Below, one piece after another: positions 41,573 to 41,994 of a DNA stretch of 41,994 bases (position 1 is its first letter; the number at the start of each line of letters is the position of its first letter). The DNA comes from JBBQNJ01 sp038329845 (lineage in GTDB: Bacteria > Planctomycetota > Phycisphaerae > Tepidisphaerales > Tepidisphaeraceae). The translations under genes and the position numbers were made by a program. Below the pieces are notes generated by a model. The model searched no databases and was not told the DNA's origin. It was given only the letters and a program-made list of their open reading frames with translations. Location of the stretch: the NCBI GenBank assembly GCA_038329845.1, contig JBBQNJ010000040.1:1-41994 (forward strand). The letters run 5' to 3'.

Positions 41573-41851
41573 CCGTTGGCGGTCCGTATTGAGACAATCC
41601 GCTTGGAAAACCGGGATATCCCGCAGGTTCGCAGCCGTTGCCGATGTCTTACTGAAGGCTGCGAGCGGCATAAGGTATCTTTCCGGTCGTTGTGCGTCCC
41701 AGGTCGACCGAGGGTCGTCCGCAGGGGTCGGCGCTGGCCGGACTCCGCAGCGGACCCTCCATCGCAGGTCACCTTGTGCCGGTCCTCGTCTAATTTATGC
41801 CTCGGGAAATCCATTCTGCAAAAGCCCCGTTCACAATTTTTAATTTTCTTC
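41573..41851. other. Intergenic stretch without a supported gene
   Basis: About 280 bp hold no supported coding frame. A 12-bp palindrome CGGGATATCCCG lies at 41612-41623, and the far end is A/T-rich (AATTTTTAATTTTC, another heptad-like run) before the promoter. Confidence 0.4.
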
Positions 41852-41878
41852 TTGACATGCCCCCCTTTCGGGTATGAT
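41852..41878 (+). promoter_or_regulatory. Promoter before the right-edge gene
   Basis: TTGACA (41852-41857) and TATGAT (41873-41878) are near-consensus, with a short spacer of 15 bases. The candidate start codon is at 41947. Confidence 0.5.
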
Positions 41879-41946
41879 TGTCCTTTGTTGAGTCGTTTAT
41901 CTGCGGTTCGGTCGGTTGTCTGGACTGGCGAAAGTTCAGGTGAGCG

Positions 41947-41994
41947 ATGCGATGGTTCGGTGAACGTACACGTCAAGGGATTTTGACCGCCGCG
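41947..41994 (+). CDS. 5' end of an unidentified gene, truncated by window edge
   Basis: ATG 41947 follows AGGTGA by three bases and about 70 bases after the promoter. Sixteen codons are visible (MRWFGERTRQGILTAA) with no stop before the edge. The basic start followed by hydrophobic residues would fit a signal peptide or membrane anchor, but too little is visible to identify it. Confidence 0.4.
   Translation, partial: MRWFGERTRQGILTAA

Overview
The window is a high-GC bacterial chromosome segment. It most likely comes from a planctomycete of the Phycisphaerae type. This placement is an inference from gene content: two PEP-CTERM surface proteins, three type II pseudopilin-like proteins (one with a C-terminal H-x-DG-type motif), a secreted/cytoplasmic glycan-degradation set under a LacI-family regulator, and a UbiX/UbiA quinone pair. 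No rRNA or ribosomal protein gene is present to confirm it. There is no prophage, integrase, transposase gene or CRISPR array.

Layout. 1-3.7 kb (minus): a PQQ-type beta-propeller protein running off the left edge, a hypothetical protein with an EQAGEA repeat tail, ProC and a small membrane protein. 3.8-18.6 kb (minus): a carbohydrate locus. In transcription order it holds a KDPG aldolase, a LacI-family regulator with its own promoter and a likely autoregulatory operator, two PEP-CTERM proteins, three pseudopilins, a secreted clan GH-A hydrolase, a GH38 alpha-mannosidase and an ADP-ribosylglycohydrolase-family protein with a large C-terminal extension. 18.8-23.3 kb: a lone atpC with its own promoter (plus), then a tightly overlapping minus set (class I amidotransferase, GT-C-like membrane protein, TruD) and a tRNA-Glu. 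23.5-28.2 kb (plus): a complete MacA/MacB/TolC-type tripartite export operon. 28.3-31 kb (minus): UbiX, UbiA-family prenyltransferase, PilZ-domain protein and a small protein.

31.2-37.3 kb (plus): a large FAD/Fe-S oxidoreductase, an SDR and a small protein, all with hydrophobic anchor-like segments. A broken TPP-enzyme gene (A7 frameshift and loss of about two thirds of the protein) and two small basic proteins follow. 37.4-39.6 kb (minus): a 53-59 bp tandem repeat, two paralogous lipoproteins and a DUF2752 protein. 39.6-40.5 kb (plus): an ABC-2 permease whose start codon overlaps the divergent DUF2752 start. 40.5-42 kb: a Gfo/Idh/MocA oxidoreductase (minus), a gene-free stretch, and a promoter plus the first codons of a further gene (plus).

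How the parts work together (inference): the LacI regulator probably senses a sugar and controls surface proteins, a pseudopilin set and the glycosidases, with KDPG aldolase handling a downstream sugar acid. The most unusual material is this regulator/PEP-CTERM/pseudopilin/glycosidase cluster, a recurrent A/T-rich heptad repeat just after several stop codons, several unexplained intergenic tandem repeats, and the membrane-anchored redox module beside a decaying TPP enzyme.
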